Assembly (NCBI GenBank): GCA_016932785.1 | Contig: JAFGCJ010000003.1 | Location: 107,677-171,676, forward strand | Source: Candidatus Dojkabacteria bacterium | GTDB lineage: Bacteria > Patescibacteria > Dojkabacteria > SC72 > JAFGCJ01 | Reading direction: 5' to 3' | DNA: 64,000 nt | Shown here: positions 25,435-33,785 of the stretch, in pieces | How the letters are laid out: the number at the start of each line of letters is the position of its first letter | Position numbering within the stretch: position 1 is the first letter of the stretch | Made by a program: the position numbers and the translations under genes | The notes under the pieces: generated by a model | Database searches by the model: none | Seen by the model: the letters and a program-made list of their open reading frames with translations, nothing else | Told to the model about the DNA's origin: nothing

Positions 25435-26211
25435 TTGGTTAGGTATCTGAAAATAGTCTGGATGATTTTTAAAGTTAGCATGGTTCGGGCTTTTCGTTCG
25501 AGGTTGAGCCTGGTCTTTGGCTTCCTGCTGACTACGGGATGGCTTTTACATAGTCTTATTGCGACCATTATTCTTCTTTGGAGATATAATGAAATTGCCG
25601 GTTGGAACAGGAGCGAAATAATGGTTCTTTACTGCGTCTGGGGTCTTATAAACGGTGTTGTTGTGTTTTTCTTCTGGCCTTCTCTTACTCAGCTTTCAAA
25701 CAAAATAGTCGATGGGGATCTTGATCTGATACTTACGAAGCCGGTCAACGAGATATTTCTTAGCTCCATGAATTATTTCGGTTTTCACAATCTGCTGAAT
25801 GGAATTATGTATCTGGTGATAATGTTTTTCTTCCTGCCAAAAGTTGGAATCGTTGAGGTCCTTTTGTTTGTTGTTCTTTGTGTCATGGGTATGGTAATGC
25901 ACTATTTTCTCTGGCTTATAATGGTGACGTTTAGCTTTAAGTTTGGGCGTTTGATGGGTACTTTTGATCTGGTCGCCGTATTCAGGTCGTCAGGGAGATT
26001 TCCACCTGAGGCTTATTCAAAGGTGCCGCTGGTTTATCTGGTTCTATTTGTGCCATTTGTTGTCTACTCTGCTGTTCCTGCTTCCATTCTTGTCGGCAGA
26101 TCCGATTGGAGATGGATCACTGTTTTCATGTTTTGCTTTGTGATTGAAGTTGTGTTTGGGATGTGGTTTTGGAAACGGTCGGTTAAGGAGTACTCGAGCG
26201 CTTCCAGTTAA
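25435..26211 (+). CDS. ABC-2 family transporter permease, second of a pair
   Basis: Predicted 258 residues with six hydrophobic segments. It shares with the preceding permease the coupling-region pattern (LTQLSNKIVDGDLDLILTKPVNEIFLSS), and its C-terminal helices end in VKEYSSASS. The start is a TTG 18 bases after the previous stop, so the genes are cotranscribed. Sequence similarity to the neighbour is low, as expected of heterodimeric ABC-2 pairs of the PF06182 type. No ATP-binding subunit is seen within the window. Confidence 0.78.
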   Translation: MVRYLKIVWMIFKVSMVRAFRSRLSLVFGFLLTTGWLLHSLIATIILLWRYNEIAGWNRSEIMVLYCVWGLINGVVVFFFWPSLTQLSNKIVDGDLDLILTKPVNEIFLSSMNYFGFHNLLNGIMYLVIMFFFLPKVGIVEVLLFVVLCVMGMVMHYFLWLIMVTFSFKFGRLMGTFDLVAVFRSSGRFPPEAYSKVPLVYLVLFVPFVVYSAVPASILVGRSDWRWITVFMFCFVIEVVFGMWFWKRSVKEYSSASS

Positions 26212-26253
26212 TGCGATATAATTTGCAAAGTATTAGTTTTTATTATTGAAGGT

Positions 26254-27018
26254 ATGGAAATCAAGAGGATTCTTCTTACGGGTGATGATGGGTATAACTC
26301 TCTTGGGATAAGAGTTCTGTGTGAGGTACTAAAGGATAAATACGAACTATTTATTGTGGCAACCAAGAGGCAACAAAGTGCCGTTGGCGGTCTCTTGACG
26401 ATGAGTAAGGACCCGCATTGGGAAAAGACGAAAGTTGACGGTATAGATGCCATTTCTGTAGATGGCTCACCCGTTGACTGTATGGAGTTTGCTCAAGGAT
26501 ATTTTGACAAGAAATTTGATCTTATTATCTCGGGGATCAACTGGGGTGAAAATGTAACGCACTCTATTATTTCCTCGGGGACTTTTTGTGCTGGGGTTCG
26601 TGGAGTTGGGGTTGGTGTTGCACCGCGTGCCGTAGTGATGAGCCTTGTAACTAATAGTGAGAATTTTCTGCGGAACCATTCTTCGGATGATTCTATTGAA
26701 GATTTCATTAAATATCCCGGAGAGGCCGTAAAGATGGTCCTAGATGGTTGTATTGAGAATAACTTTTATGGTTCGAAATATGTTAATGTAAATTTCCCGG
26801 ATAAGCCATCGAGTGAGGTTAAGATTACCAGAGTGGCCGAGGATATAACCAGATATTGGTCATATCCTGTAAGAATCGATGAGAAGAAAGGGATCTTCTC
26901 TGCACCTAGCAGTACATATTCCTCTAATCTAGAGACTAACGTAGAGTACGACTCAGGGGCTCTGAGTGCTGGGTTTATCTCGGTTTCTCCGATTAGGAAA
27001 GTTTTCGGGGGGAAGTAA
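26254..27018 (+). CDS. surE: SurE-like 5'/3'-nucleotidase
   Basis: Predicted 254 residues, the usual SurE size. The N-terminal metal site reads ILLTGDDGYNSLG, where the family usually has a NDDG core; the two aspartates are kept but the asparagine is glycine. The second metal region SGINWGENVTHSIISSGTFCAGVRG matches the SGIN-x-G-x-N and SGT motifs. SurE dephosphorylates nucleoside monophosphates and is tied to stress survival in other bacteria. It follows the ABC-2 permeases by 42 bases and precedes a kinase-like gene by 17. Confidence 0.88.
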   Translation: MEIKRILLTGDDGYNSLGIRVLCEVLKDKYELFIVATKRQQSAVGGLLTMSKDPHWEKTKVDGIDAISVDGSPVDCMEFAQGYFDKKFDLIISGINWGENVTHSIISSGTFCAGVRGVGVGVAPRAVVMSLVTNSENFLRNHSSDDSIEDFIKYPGEAVKMVLDGCIENNFYGSKYVNVNFPDKPSSEVKITRVAEDITRYWSYPVRIDEKKGIFSAPSSTYSSNLETNVEYDSGALSAGFISVSPIRKVFGGK

Positions 27019-27035
27019 TCTTTTTTAATATTGGG

Positions 27036-28034
27036 ATGGATACTAAGGGTACAAAAACGTTTATAAAAAATATCCTTCATCAAAACAGTCTTCGCACGGA
27101 GCAGGATTTCGAGCTGTTGCTAAGAAGGAGACTTGAAGAGAAAGAAAACAACATCCGATTTGAGGCAACTGATAGCAACGGAAAGAAGTGTATTGTTAAG
27201 GTCTCTATTTCCCACCTGGGAAATACCGTGCAGCACACCGGTATCCGGGCCAAGATGAACCTGAACAACGAAATCAGGTTCTACAATTATGTTAAAGATC
27301 TCAAATTCAAAGATCTTGTTATTCCAGAATTCGTTGCTGGTAAGGAAGGCAATCCTGCTTATCTCATTATTGAAAAAATGATGCCTGAGGAATATGTAAT
27401 ATTCCCTGACGATATGGGTTATACCGGTGATCAATTCCCCGATTTCTTTGCGAAGTCTTTTGTTTCTGGAATGCATGAGTTCCAGCAGATTAAGGCAGAT
27501 AAAGAATATTTTCTTGTTATGAGCGAGAATGACATAGCGACCTGGTTGGGTTCTATGTCTGAAGTATTTAGTGATTTCGAAAATGCAAAATATCAGAAGG
27601 TCGTAGATCTTTTTGAGAAATACTTTAATCTTTGGACGAATAGTATGGACACGCTTTCCCACTCCGATATTCTTCCGGATGCCCTAGGTTACAGTGTAAA
27701 CACTAAGAAGCTTCTGCTTCTCGATTTTGAGAAAGTTCAAGTTTCCTATTCGTCGTTTGATTTCTCTGCCATGGTAAAAAGTCCTTTAATGAAAGACTGG
27801 ATTGAGGACAAATTCGAGCCGGAGCTATTTTCTATATATAAAGAGGAGGAGTTCAGGATTCTATATAATTTGTCTAAGGCTCTCCGGCTTCTTACGGGTT
27901 TGAAGAATCTTAAAACCGGTTTCATCGATCACGTTTTTGAAGCGATGTTGGGTAAAGATAAGTTTGAGAAGGTTAAACCGGTTGCCATGGATATTGATGT
28001 AGAAATGTTGGGCAGGGCATTGGAGGAGTTCTAG
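27036..28034 (+). CDS. APH/choline-kinase-like phosphotransferase
   Basis: Predicted 332 residues. The small lobe carries a lysine in KCIVKVS and a conserved glutamate downstream (NNEIRFYNYV), and the C lobe has the catalytic-type segment LSHSDILPDALGY followed by LLLLDFEKVQV, which fits the HGDxxxxN and (I/L)D(W/F)E motifs of aminoglycoside and choline kinases. The asparagine of the first motif is not obvious, so activity is uncertain. The substrate could be a sugar, a choline-like compound or an antibiotic. It lies 17 bases downstream of surE, probably in the same transcript. Confidence 0.7.
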   Translation: MDTKGTKTFIKNILHQNSLRTEQDFELLLRRRLEEKENNIRFEATDSNGKKCIVKVSISHLGNTVQHTGIRAKMNLNNEIRFYNYVKDLKFKDLVIPEFVAGKEGNPAYLIIEKMMPEEYVIFPDDMGYTGDQFPDFFAKSFVSGMHEFQQIKADKEYFLVMSENDIATWLGSMSEVFSDFENAKYQKVVDLFEKYFNLWTNSMDTLSHSDILPDALGYSVNTKKLLLLDFEKVQVSYSSFDFSAMVKSPLMKDWIEDKFEPELFSIYKEEEFRILYNLSKALRLLTGLKNLKTGFIDHVFEAMLGKDKFEKVKPVAMDIDVEMLGRALEEF

Positions 28035-28036
28035 AG

Positions 28037-28837
28037 TTATTTTTCAATATTCTTTTCTGTACCAACATATGAAATTCCATAACGGTAATTCTTAACAGCT
28101 TCCTCAGTTATATCTCCTCCTGGATAAAGCCTTTGTACAACACTTAAAATTGTTGGAACGTTAAGTATTCTGGCCTGTTGGAGTGTTTGGGCAATCTCCG
28201 CCTTGGAAGAACGCGGACAATTAACACCAAGAATAGTTGTTGCTTGGTTATCATTCAACATCAAAGGTGGATATATGATTTTCTGCTCATCAGTAATATG
28301 AACCCCGGCCCTTTCGAGGATCTCGGCAATTTGGTTGTTTGATTTACTTGGTGATTCAGCACCTCCGATTACAAATACTATTTTTAACCCTAGATCGATA
28401 AGTTTCTTTAATCTTTCAGGGATATTGGCCTTATTCTCCATTGCGAGATGACCACCTTCATCGAATAAGATGTAATCAGGTCTCTGGTCCTCTGCTGCAT
28501 CAATAATTTCGTCAATATTTTTTTGAAGACCTCCTCTAATATGTGCTACATTCATGAACCGCCAAATCTTACCTCTTTCCTCTATTGCTTCAACTATTCC
28601 TCCGGCTCTGAGATTCTTCCAGGAAGGCTTGTAAATCATATTTTCTCCAAGGAAAAGCTCGGTTTTTCCTAATCCTGATTGCCCGGCGACCAGACATATG
28701 CCCGTTCGATCGACTACATCGAGTACTCTTGCTGTGAATCCGCCAAGCAGATCTTCTATCCCGCAATCTTCAGGCTGCATCTGCAGTACCGTCCCGTCAT
28801 CGAAAACAAAATCAGTCTCATTTACTTCAGCACTCAT
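28037..28837 (-). CDS. P-loop ATPase of unknown family, partner of a TrmB regulator
   Basis: Predicted 266 residues. A Walker A loop GQSGLGKT (52-59) and a Walker B strand DYILFDEGGH (121-130) are clear, followed by LKIVFVIGGAES, a sensor-like strand. After the ATPase core comes a C-terminal region with a helix-turn-helix-like stretch (SKAEIAQTLQQARILNVPTILSVVQRL). The start overlaps the stop of the TrmB-type regulator by four bases, so the two are translationally coupled and likely act together. No family name can be given. Confidence 0.7.
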   Translation of the reverse strand: MSAEVNETDFVFDDGTVLQMQPEDCGIEDLLGGFTARVLDVVDRTGICLVAGQSGLGKTELFLGENMIYKPSWKNLRAGGIVEAIEERGKIWRFMNVAHIRGGLQKNIDEIIDAAEDQRPDYILFDEGGHLAMENKANIPERLKKLIDLGLKIVFVIGGAESPSKSNNQIAEILERAGVHITDEQKIIYPPLMLNDNQATTILGVNCPRSSKAEIAQTLQQARILNVPTILSVVQRLYPGGDITEEAVKNYRYGISYVGTEKNIEK

Positions 28838-29688
28838 CCCCTTTTCTTTTTAGATTTTACTTTTTTATTCTTACTCTTTTTGAAGAAATCGGCAACCGGC
28901 TCTGCAATTTTCCACATCATCTCAAATATGCTGGCGTGCATTTTTACAAGCTCTTCGTTCTCGATTTCAACTCCGATGGTTTCGTTTTTTCTCCAGTAAC
29001 TTATTGAATAAATGTTGTTATAAAGGGAATGATCGCCGGTGCAGTAAAATATCTTTTTGGGAATAATCCTAATTCCTGTGGACTCGAGCTGATGTTTTTC
29101 TAGTTCTGTCAGGACGTGTTTATCCAGGTAGCCGAAGCAGTTTTCGTTGGCGATGACTCTATCTGTTAGTCCTCTTGCCCTGAACTCCTGTACATAGTCG
29201 TTGTAGAAATTGCGACCGACAACCTCTATTCTCCCGAATTCTGAATACCCAAATACGCCCTTTTTTGCCTTTAGTGTGTTCCAAATAATCTGCCTAATTC
29301 CTTCTTTACCCTGGTAGTACCGAACCTGCGTCTTTGGGACCTTTGTGACTATGTTTCCAATCATGTCCTGCAGGTTATTGAGCGAGACCTCGGCTTCCTC
29401 CAGCTCAGTCTTCTTCTCTTTCACAACAAAGCCAAGATATTCCGGGGTAATAGCTCGTACTTTTTTACTGTTGTGTTCAATGATCCATTCAGCGAATTTT
29501 TTCTTTGCGAGTGATTCGGCTATTCTATATACGGTACTTCTTGGAATGTTGGTTGAGCGGCTGAGCTCCAGTATTGTCATACTTGGTGCTCCGAGCAGGG
29601 TCATATATACTTCAGCCTCATTTTCATCAAGGCCAAGCCGTATTAGATTTTGATGGATGTCCTCGGTGTCCACCATGATGGACGCCAT
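28834..29688 (-). CDS. TrmB-family transcriptional regulator
   Basis: Predicted 284 residues. The N-terminal winged helix (about 10-80) is typical of TrmB: GLDENEAEVYMTLLG, then TILELSRSTNIPRSTVYRIAESLAKK. A coiled coil (about 90-125) and an effector/PLD-like domain with FFGYSEFGRI-type strands follow, and the tail is Lys-rich (KSKNKKVKSKKKRG). TrmB proteins are known mainly from archaea as sugar-responsive regulators but also occur in bacteria. It is divergent from the SDR gene at 29751, which may be a target. Confidence 0.85.
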   Translation of the reverse strand: MASIMVDTEDIHQNLIRLGLDENEAEVYMTLLGAPSMTILELSRSTNIPRSTVYRIAESLAKKKFAEWIIEHNSKKVRAITPEYLGFVVKEKKTELEEAEVSLNNLQDMIGNIVTKVPKTQVRYYQGKEGIRQIIWNTLKAKKGVFGYSEFGRIEVVGRNFYNDYVQEFRARGLTDRVIANENCFGYLDKHVLTELEKHQLESTGIRIIPKKIFYCTGDHSLYNNIYSISYWRKNETIGVEIENEELVKMHASIFEMMWKIAEPVADFFKKSKNKKVKSKKKRG

Positions 29689-29750
29689 TTTAACATAAAA
29701 CTATAAGCCTTGTAAAATTATTCCAGAATTAGAATTAATTATGCCTAAAT

Positions 29751-30497
29751 ATGAAGAAATACGCTTTAGTAACAGGTGCATCAAAAGGTATAGGACAGGC
29801 AATTTCGGTTGCTCTATCGGCGTGTGGTTATGACGTTTTCATTAACTACAATACTGATAAAAATGGAGCGAAAGAGACAAAAACTTTGGTTGAGGCTAAT
29901 GGTCAACGGGGATACATACACAAGGGTGATGTGAGCAACCTTTCAGACATGAAAATCCTGTTTGAGGCCATTGCCAGGCGGACCGATAGGCTTGATTTAC
30001 TAGTTAATAATGCTGGTACTGATAACGATATTCTTATCGAAGATTATCCCTTCGATAAGATGAAGCGAGTCCTCGATGTGAATCTTTGGGGGCCTATGAT
30101 TGTAACCAAACTAGCCCTACCCCTTTTGAAGAAATCCGAGAGTGGTCAGATCGTGAATATTTCCTCAAGGATGGGAAATGGAAAGTTAATTGAGGGTGTT
30201 GGGCCGTATGCACCATCAAAGGCCGGCTTAATAAGATTTACGAAGTGTTGTGCGTTGGAATTTCGTAAGTACGGAATTCGTGCTAATGCCGTTTGTCCTG
30301 GACTTACGGATACGGATTTAAATAGAAGCCTGTTTCCTGACCAAAATTTTTGGGATGAGATGGCTGAGAAGAATCCAAGAGGGCGGGTTGGTTATCCCGA
30401 GGATGTGGCAAATGTGGTTTCATTTCTGGCTTCGGATAAAGGCGGGTATGTGAATGGTGAGGCTATTGGGGTTAATGGTGGGAGTAATTTGGTGTGA
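29751..30497 (+). CDS. Short-chain dehydrogenase/reductase (FabG-like)
   Basis: Predicted 248 residues, normal for classical SDRs. NAD(P) binding motif TGASKGIG at the N terminus, NNAG in the fourth strand, catalytic Ser in NISSRMG and YAPSK with the Tyr and Lys of the active site, then NAVCPGLTDTD and a C-terminal GEAIGVNGG. Substrate unknown: FabG-like enzymes reduce 3-oxoacyl-ACP, but many sugar and steroid enzymes share these motifs. It is divergent from the TrmB gene across a 62-base gap. A similar enzyme is encoded at 32998. Confidence 0.9.
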   Translation: MKKYALVTGASKGIGQAISVALSACGYDVFINYNTDKNGAKETKTLVEANGQRGYIHKGDVSNLSDMKILFEAIARRTDRLDLLVNNAGTDNDILIEDYPFDKMKRVLDVNLWGPMIVTKLALPLLKKSESGQIVNISSRMGNGKLIEGVGPYAPSKAGLIRFTKCCALEFRKYGIRANAVCPGLTDTDLNRSLFPDQNFWDEMAEKNPRGRVGYPEDVANVVSFLASDKGGYVNGEAIGVNGGSNLV

Positions 30498-30527
30498 GGG
30501 TGGGGATTTGAACGAGTTATTAGGGTT

Positions 30528-30583
30528 GGAGGTTCGGAAGCGAAGGAATGGGTTTTGTGAATTTTGTTCTTATGCGAACCTCC
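30528..30583. terminator. Inverted repeat at the end of convergent genes
   Basis: GGAGGTTCG (30528-30536) and CGAACCTCC (30575-30583) pair perfectly with a 38-base loop. The repeat lies between the stop of the SDR gene (30497) and the end of the convergent gene at 30570. It may act as a two-way terminator, but the loop is long and T-tracts are poor. Confidence 0.35.
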
Positions 30584-31208
30584 TCTTTCGAAGTGAATTG
30601 ATCCCGCTGCTAAGTACAACAATTGCAACCACACAGGTTGCAGCAGTAGCGATTGTCGGAAGTAGCGTTGGATCTTTATAATCCAAGGTTAGGTCTACTA
30701 TGCCGAACTCGAACGCCAGAGATAGAACCAACAGTTTGGTTGGGCACGGGATGTTTATTTCAACCTCTTTTTTAACTAGGTCATTGGCTCCGAAGAGCCA
30801 GTAGGTTAATCCTAACCCGCCTGGTAGGTATCCACTATAGCCCCAGGCCTCATGATACTTGGTCAGTGACAATGTTGCTTCGGAGAATTTCTCCGGGTTT
30901 GAACTAGTGTCTGTGACTTCCGTCACGATGACAATTTTGCACCAGTCCCCTTTCTGGTTTATGTGAATGCCTGATACCAAATTCCCGAGCATTTCCAAGA
31001 TAGCTCTGAGCCATGGTCCACTCCCAGGTGTTGGAATTTGAGGTATAGGAACCTGCGCCTCTGCCTCGGTGTCTCTGAAGAGTCCGAAGAGAGGCTCCAG
31101 CCACTGGAATGACCCAGGTGCCGGGATTGTCTGCCTGATTACCGGAAATGGAACCTTGAACACCATCAGTATTACGAGGATGACTGTTACTATTCTTTGA
31201 ATTTTCAT
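30570..31208 (-). CDS. Secreted protein with C-terminal TM anchor
   Basis: Predicted 212 residues. The ATG at 31208 is chosen because it follows an AAGGAG site by seven bases and starts a hydrophobic signal segment (IQRIVTVILVILMVF). A proline-rich stretch with repeated P-x-P and PGSG-W elements (about residues 30-75) precedes a beta-rich domain. The C terminus is a transmembrane helix followed by LRKRRFA, so the protein is anchored with its bulk outside. No family recognised. Confidence 0.6.
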   Translation of the reverse strand: MKIQRIVTVILVILMVFKVPFPVIRQTIPAPGSFQWLEPLFGLFRDTEAEAQVPIPQIPTPGSGPWLRAILEMLGNLVSGIHINQKGDWCKIVIVTEVTDTSSNPEKFSEATLSLTKYHEAWGYSGYLPGGLGLTYWLFGANDLVKKEVEINIPCPTKLLVLSLAFEFGIVDLTLDYKDPTLLPTIATAATCVVAIVVLSSGINSLRKRRFA

Positions 31209-31365
31209 CGCGAGTCTCCTTTTCTTTGACCCATTTTTCCTTCGCCTCCGCGGTCTTTTTAAAAGATCCGTAATAGTAATTCTATATGGGATATCCCAAA
31301 TAAGCAAATCTTCTCAAACCTGCCTAATTATGCTAAAATCCCTTTCTAATAACATTACTCGACCA

Positions 31366-31407
31366 ATGATGGTAGCAACAAGAATCAAAGCTAATGTCTC
31401 GGCATAA
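31366..31407 (+). CDS. Candidate short leader ORF of the Erm-like gene
   Basis: A 13-codon ORF (Met-Met-Val-Ala-Thr-Arg-Ile-Lys-...) lies 119 bases upstream of the Erm-like TTG start. Directly downstream, CCTTGAGT (31409-31416) can pair with ACTCAAGG (31471-31478), and GATCAA/TTGATC (31487-31492/31500-31505) forms a second hairpin. The layout is that of erm leader-peptide control. There is no good ribosome binding site and no stalling motif I can name, so this is tentative. Confidence 0.3.
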   Translation: MMVATRIKANVSA

Positions 31408-31526
31408 GCCTTGAGTCTTGTACGGCTAATCGTTTTTCATTTCCCGTCTAGAATTTTCAACACATAAGCAACTCAAGGGTTTGCCGGATCAATTTCCGTT
31501 TGATCTAAATTTAGGCAATAATTAAT

Positions 31527-32303
31527 TTGGAGTTGTATAAATATTCACAAAACAACCTGAAAGACAAAAACCTTGTACGAACGTTAGTCTCTGAATCGTC
31601 CATATCTTCAGAGGATATCGTGCTTGATATCGGTGCTGGTGACGGCATTATTACCCAGGAGCTTGTGAAGGTCTGCAAAAAAGTCATTGCAATAGAGATA
31701 GACCCCATCCTCTGTAAGAAGCTGAGAAAAAAGTTTCGTCAATATGATAACGTCAGAATTGTTGAGACCGACTTTCTGGGCTACAAATTGCCAGAGCGCC
31801 TCTTTAAAGTTTTCTCAAATATCCCCTACTTTATCACCTCAGATATTGTTAGAAAGCTTACAGGTGAAGGATCGAAGATGACCGAGGCTTATGTCGTTAT
31901 GCAGAAAGAAGCTGCAGATAAATTTTGCGGTAAACCAAAAGAATGCTTGTTCTCGATATTGATAAAGCCATTTTATGAGTTGAGACAGACTTACGATTTC
32001 AAGAAGACAGACTTTTATCCAGTTCCGTCCGTTGAAAGTGTTCTAGTCAGAATAAGTAGGAGAAATAGCCCTCTGATTAATTTTGACGAAATAGATAACT
32101 TTAGACAGTTTATTGGGTTTTGTTTCAAGAGAACTTTTGGTCCTCTTAGAAAAAGCCTTAAAAAGTTTCTTACCTATAATCAGATCAAGAAACTGTATGA
32201 TTACCATGGAATAAAGAGAGATGCCATTCCCACAGATCTTACTATTGAGCAATGGCTTGGTTTATTTAGATTCTGGAGGAGTGTGGAATGCAACGGCAGT
32301 TAA
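31527..32303 (+). CDS. Erm-like 23S rRNA adenine-N6 methyltransferase
   Basis: Predicted 258 residues. The N-terminal QNNLKDKNLV resembles the QNFL start of Erm/KsgA proteins; SAM motif I is VLDIGAGDGIIT and the catalytic motif IV is SNIPYFITSDIVRKL. NIPY rather than NLPY favours Erm over RsmA, and a separate RsmA is encoded at 46441-47265. Erm enzymes methylate A2058 of 23S rRNA and give macrolide-lincosamide-streptogramin B resistance, though this one could have another rRNA target. The start is a TTG without a clear ribosome binding site. The 3' end overlaps the convergent gene at 32266. Confidence 0.75.
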   Translation: MELYKYSQNNLKDKNLVRTLVSESSISSEDIVLDIGAGDGIITQELVKVCKKVIAIEIDPILCKKLRKKFRQYDNVRIVETDFLGYKLPERLFKVFSNIPYFITSDIVRKLTGEGSKMTEAYVVMQKEAADKFCGKPKECLFSILIKPFYELRQTYDFKKTDFYPVPSVESVLVRISRRNSPLINFDEIDNFRQFIGFCFKRTFGPLRKSLKKFLTYNQIKKLYDYHGIKRDAIPTDLTIEQWLGLFRFWRSVECNGS

Positions 32304-32772
32304 TTATTCTGGGTTCTCCATCATTAAATTCCAGCAGTATATCGGACTCAAGGTCATTAATAACTGCATCAAAATCGATCTCGTATTGTCTTAGCGAGTA
32401 AGGTATACTTCTCGGCCGCTCGACACAGCTATTGACAACTGTTACAGAAACGAAATCTCTATCTCCGGTTCCCGGATCACCTGGCCAGTATTCTCCAGTT
32501 TCGTCAAAGACAGGTTCGAAATTCATATACTCCCAATGAGTTCCGGTTCTTGTTGCATTTGTGAATATTCCGCGAATTATTGCAAAAGTGATGCCTTTTA
32601 TAATGATCGTACCAAGAAATCTTGTTGCATGTCTGCATTCATCTTTGGTAACGGGTCTGCTATCAGAAACGAGATTGAATTTGCGGTCCCATTCCTTTAC
32701 TACGCCAACGTCTGTATATCTAGGAGGGAGAGGTTTCTTGCTTTCAAATTCTTCTTTATTGATTTCGTACAT
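32266..32772 (-). CDS. Uncharacterised small soluble protein
   Basis: Predicted 168 residues, mixed charged composition, no signal peptide or membrane helix. The central part alternates strands (TRFLGTIIIKGITFAIIRGIFT, DFVSVTVVNS) with turns, suggesting an alpha/beta or beta-sandwich fold. The 3' end overlaps the Erm-like gene in the opposite direction by 38 bases. I do not recognise a family. Confidence 0.5.
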   Translation of the reverse strand: MYEINKEEFESKKPLPPRYTDVGVVKEWDRKFNLVSDSRPVTKDECRHATRFLGTIIIKGITFAIIRGIFTNATRTGTHWEYMNFEPVFDETGEYWPGDPGTGDRDFVSVTVVNSCVERPRSIPYSLRQYEIDFDAVINDLESDILLEFNDGEPRIINCRCIPHSSRI

Positions 32773-32997
32773 CTCTATGAAGATGAATTTATTGTAGCGA
32801 ACGATTTTTAGTATTTTTGTGCATCTTTTGTATATTATAGGGTATCTGTGAGTAGGTTTTCAATAGTTTGTTTTTTCAGAGGTTTTGGTTGGTAGGTATT
32901 TAGTTTGATTTTTCTAGAGGTAATTTAATGTTTTGGGATATAGCTTTACAGCAGTAGTATAATAGTATTATGCCAAATAAATTTTCACCGGAAACAA

Positions 32998-33738
32998 ATG
33001 GAACTCAAAGGTAAAATAGCCCTTGTAACCGGAGCCTCAAAAGGTATCGGGAAGGCAACAGCAGAATTACTTGGAAACTCAGGATGCAACGTTATTGTTA
33101 ATTATGCCAGTGATCAAAATGGTGCTGACGAAGTCGTTTCGGTATTGGAAGAGCTTGGTGTTCAGGCAGTTGCAATACAAGCAGACATCAGCAACAAGTC
33201 CGATGTGGAATCTATGTTCTCGGAAATTAAGAAGCAATTTGGAACACTGGATGTACTTATTAACAATGCCGGTATATTTGACATGAACGATAGTCCCGAA
33301 AGCTTGGAAGCCTTCGAGAATGTTTTTAAAGTAAATTTCCTGGCCCAAGTTATGGTGACTAATGAAGCTGTAAAGCTTATGAAAACGGGAAAAATCGTCT
33401 TTCTTTCGTCAGTACATGGCATGATTGGTCACGGCAGACCTGATGCTATTGCCTACTCTGCCATGAAAGCCGGGCTGGATTCATATATGAAAAACCTGGC
33501 AAAACATCTTGCCCCCGATATCCTAGTGAACTCAATTTCTCCCGGGAAAACGCTCACTCCTATGTGGGGAGAGATGGATGATAAAACGAAGAATGAGATG
33601 GCCCAGGATCACTTGACGGAGAGGTGGATTATGCCTGAAGAGATTGCCGATGGCATATTGTTTCTGTTGAAGAATGATTCGGTTTGCGGAGAGATTCTTA
33701 CCGTGGATGGGGGGATGGCGTTGAAGACGTTGGGGTAG
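32998..33738 (+). CDS. Short-chain dehydrogenase/reductase (FabG-like), second copy
   Basis: Predicted 246 residues. Motifs are complete: TGASKGIG, NNAG, SSVHG catalytic serine, YSAMKAGLDSY with Tyr-x3-Lys, and a C-terminal LTVDGG. It resembles the SDR at 29751 in length and layout but differs in much of its sequence, so the two are paralogues and not a recent duplication. It stands alone, with a promoter-like TATAAT near 32957-32962. The substrate is unknown; fatty-acid elongation is possible but no other fab gene is visible here. Confidence 0.9.
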   Translation: MELKGKIALVTGASKGIGKATAELLGNSGCNVIVNYASDQNGADEVVSVLEELGVQAVAIQADISNKSDVESMFSEIKKQFGTLDVLINNAGIFDMNDSPESLEAFENVFKVNFLAQVMVTNEAVKLMKTGKIVFLSSVHGMIGHGRPDAIAYSAMKAGLDSYMKNLAKHLAPDILVNSISPGKTLTPMWGEMDDKTKNEMAQDHLTERWIMPEEIADGILFLLKNDSVCGEILTVDGGMALKTLG

Positions 33739-33785
33739 CTTCTCATATTGGGTAAGAATGGGGTGCTAGTACTATCGACAATATT

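Noticed and set aside
20050..30500. UGA read as an amino acid, as in SR1/Gracilibacteria
   Set aside because: Genes such as those ending at 20631 and 30497 end naturally at TGA with full-length family matches, so the standard code fits.
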